Assembly (NCBI GenBank): GCA_947306605.1 | Contig: CAMZHB010000127.1 | Coordinates: 1-5,429 of the forward strand | Direction of reading: 5' to 3' | DNA length: 5,429 bases | Origin: an uncultured Prevotellaceae bacterium | Lineage (GTDB): Bacteria; Bacteroidota; Bacteroidia; Bacteroidales; Bacteroidaceae | Shown: piece by piece, positions 5,097-5,429 of the stretch | Layout: the number at the start of each line of letters is the position of its first letter | Numbering within the stretch: position 1 is the first letter of the stretch | Translations under genes and position numbers: made by a program | Notes under the pieces: generated by a model | The model's database searches: none | What the model was told of the DNA's origin: nothing | The model's input: the letters and a program-made list of their open reading frames with translations, nothing else

Positions 5097-5429
5097 TCAG
5101 AAGGTCAAATTCAACTTCAGCCGCAGTCCCCACTTGTGGGCACGCGGATTGTCAAGATAGTTCATGCGGCGCACCACCTGGACGTGGAGTACCTTAAATA
5201 TATTATGCACGCCGGCATAAACCTCCCAATAGGGCTGCGACCCCATGACATAGGAAGAGTATTGGTAACTGCCGTCGTTCATGAAGTGGCCGGGGAAGTA
5301 CATCAACCGCGTGTCACCGGGGTTCTTCTCAGGATTGTTCTTGTCGGAGAGCGAACCGTAGAGCATGTTGAAGCCAAGGCATTCGCGCCACTTGAGTTTA
5401 CGAAGCAAGGGGATGCGGTTGAAAACGCG
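5097..5429 (-). CDS. DUF5686-like outer-membrane protein, C-terminal end (partial)
   Basis: The last 110 residues of a longer protein whose start lies beyond the right edge of the window. The reading frame is open to base 5429, and the residues before the first in-window TTG (RVFNRIP) join smoothly to LLRKLKWRE, so the TTG is internal and not a start. The pattern NRIPLLRKLKWRE, followed by YWEVYAGVHNIFKVLHVQVVRRMNYLDNP and a closing LRLKLNLTF, matches my recollection of the C-terminus of Bacteroidetes DUF5686 proteins, often preceded by a carboxypeptidase-like regulatory domain. Alternating polar and hydrophobic residues and a terminal phenylalanine are typical of outer-membrane beta-barrels recognised by BamA. 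The exact role of the family is not established. A strong terminator follows, so it is the last gene of its own transcript. Another outer-membrane barrel family remains possible given only this fragment. Confidence 0.78.
   Translation of the reverse strand, partial: RVFNRIPLLRKLKWRECLGFNMLYGSLSDKNNPEKNPGDTRLMYFPGHFMNDGSYQYSSYVMGSQPYWEVYAGVHNIFKVLHVQVVRRMNYLDNPRAHKWGLRLKLNLTF

Overview
The window looks like a chromosomal segment from a Bacteroidales bacterium (Bacteroides/Prevotella-like). This rests on the gene families (a Bacteroidetes-type LptE lipoprotein, a DUF5686-type outer-membrane protein end, a secreted-protein tail with a dockerin-like repeat), on two intergenic matches to the Bacteroidetes sigma-ABfr promoter (TAnnTTTG), and on start codons preceded by A/T-rich sequence rather than Shine-Dalgarno sites. 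The species cannot be told from the sequence.

Every gene supported is on the minus strand, so transcription runs from high to low coordinates. 5429-5097: C-terminal end of a DUF5686-like outer-membrane protein, closed by a strong terminator (5032-5067). 4963-4646: an isolated 105-residue protein with a dockerin-type calcium-binding motif, with its own promoter (4990-4997) and terminator (4538-4581). 4418-3240: a sigma-54 activator (AAA+ plus Fis-type HTH, no N-terminal sensor), with a promoter at 4440-4471. 3136-2621: LptE-like lipoprotein. 2614-1847: cytoplasmic TPR-like protein. 1842-1480: SecG. 1377-61: UDP-glucose 6-dehydrogenase, followed by a hairpin terminator at 7-40.

lptE, the TPR gene and secG are 6 and 4 bases apart and surely form one transcription unit. 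The regulator lies 103 bases upstream of lptE with no convincing terminator between them, so all four may be read from the 4440-4471 promoter. The ugd gene is 102 bases after secG, behind two hairpins with poor U-tracts, and may be read through or transcribed separately. The theme is cell-envelope building: protein export (SecG), lipopolysaccharide delivery to the outer membrane (LptE), a sugar nucleotide for surface polysaccharide (UDP-glucuronate), and a sigma-54 activator at the head. No gene-free stretch exceeds 300 bases; the longest (4419-4645, 227 bases) holds a terminator and a promoter. No RNA gene, CRISPR array, insertion sequence or phage gene was seen. I find no clearly new system; the points most worth a second look are the sensor-less sigma-54 activator leading an envelope operon and the orphan dockerin-tail gene.
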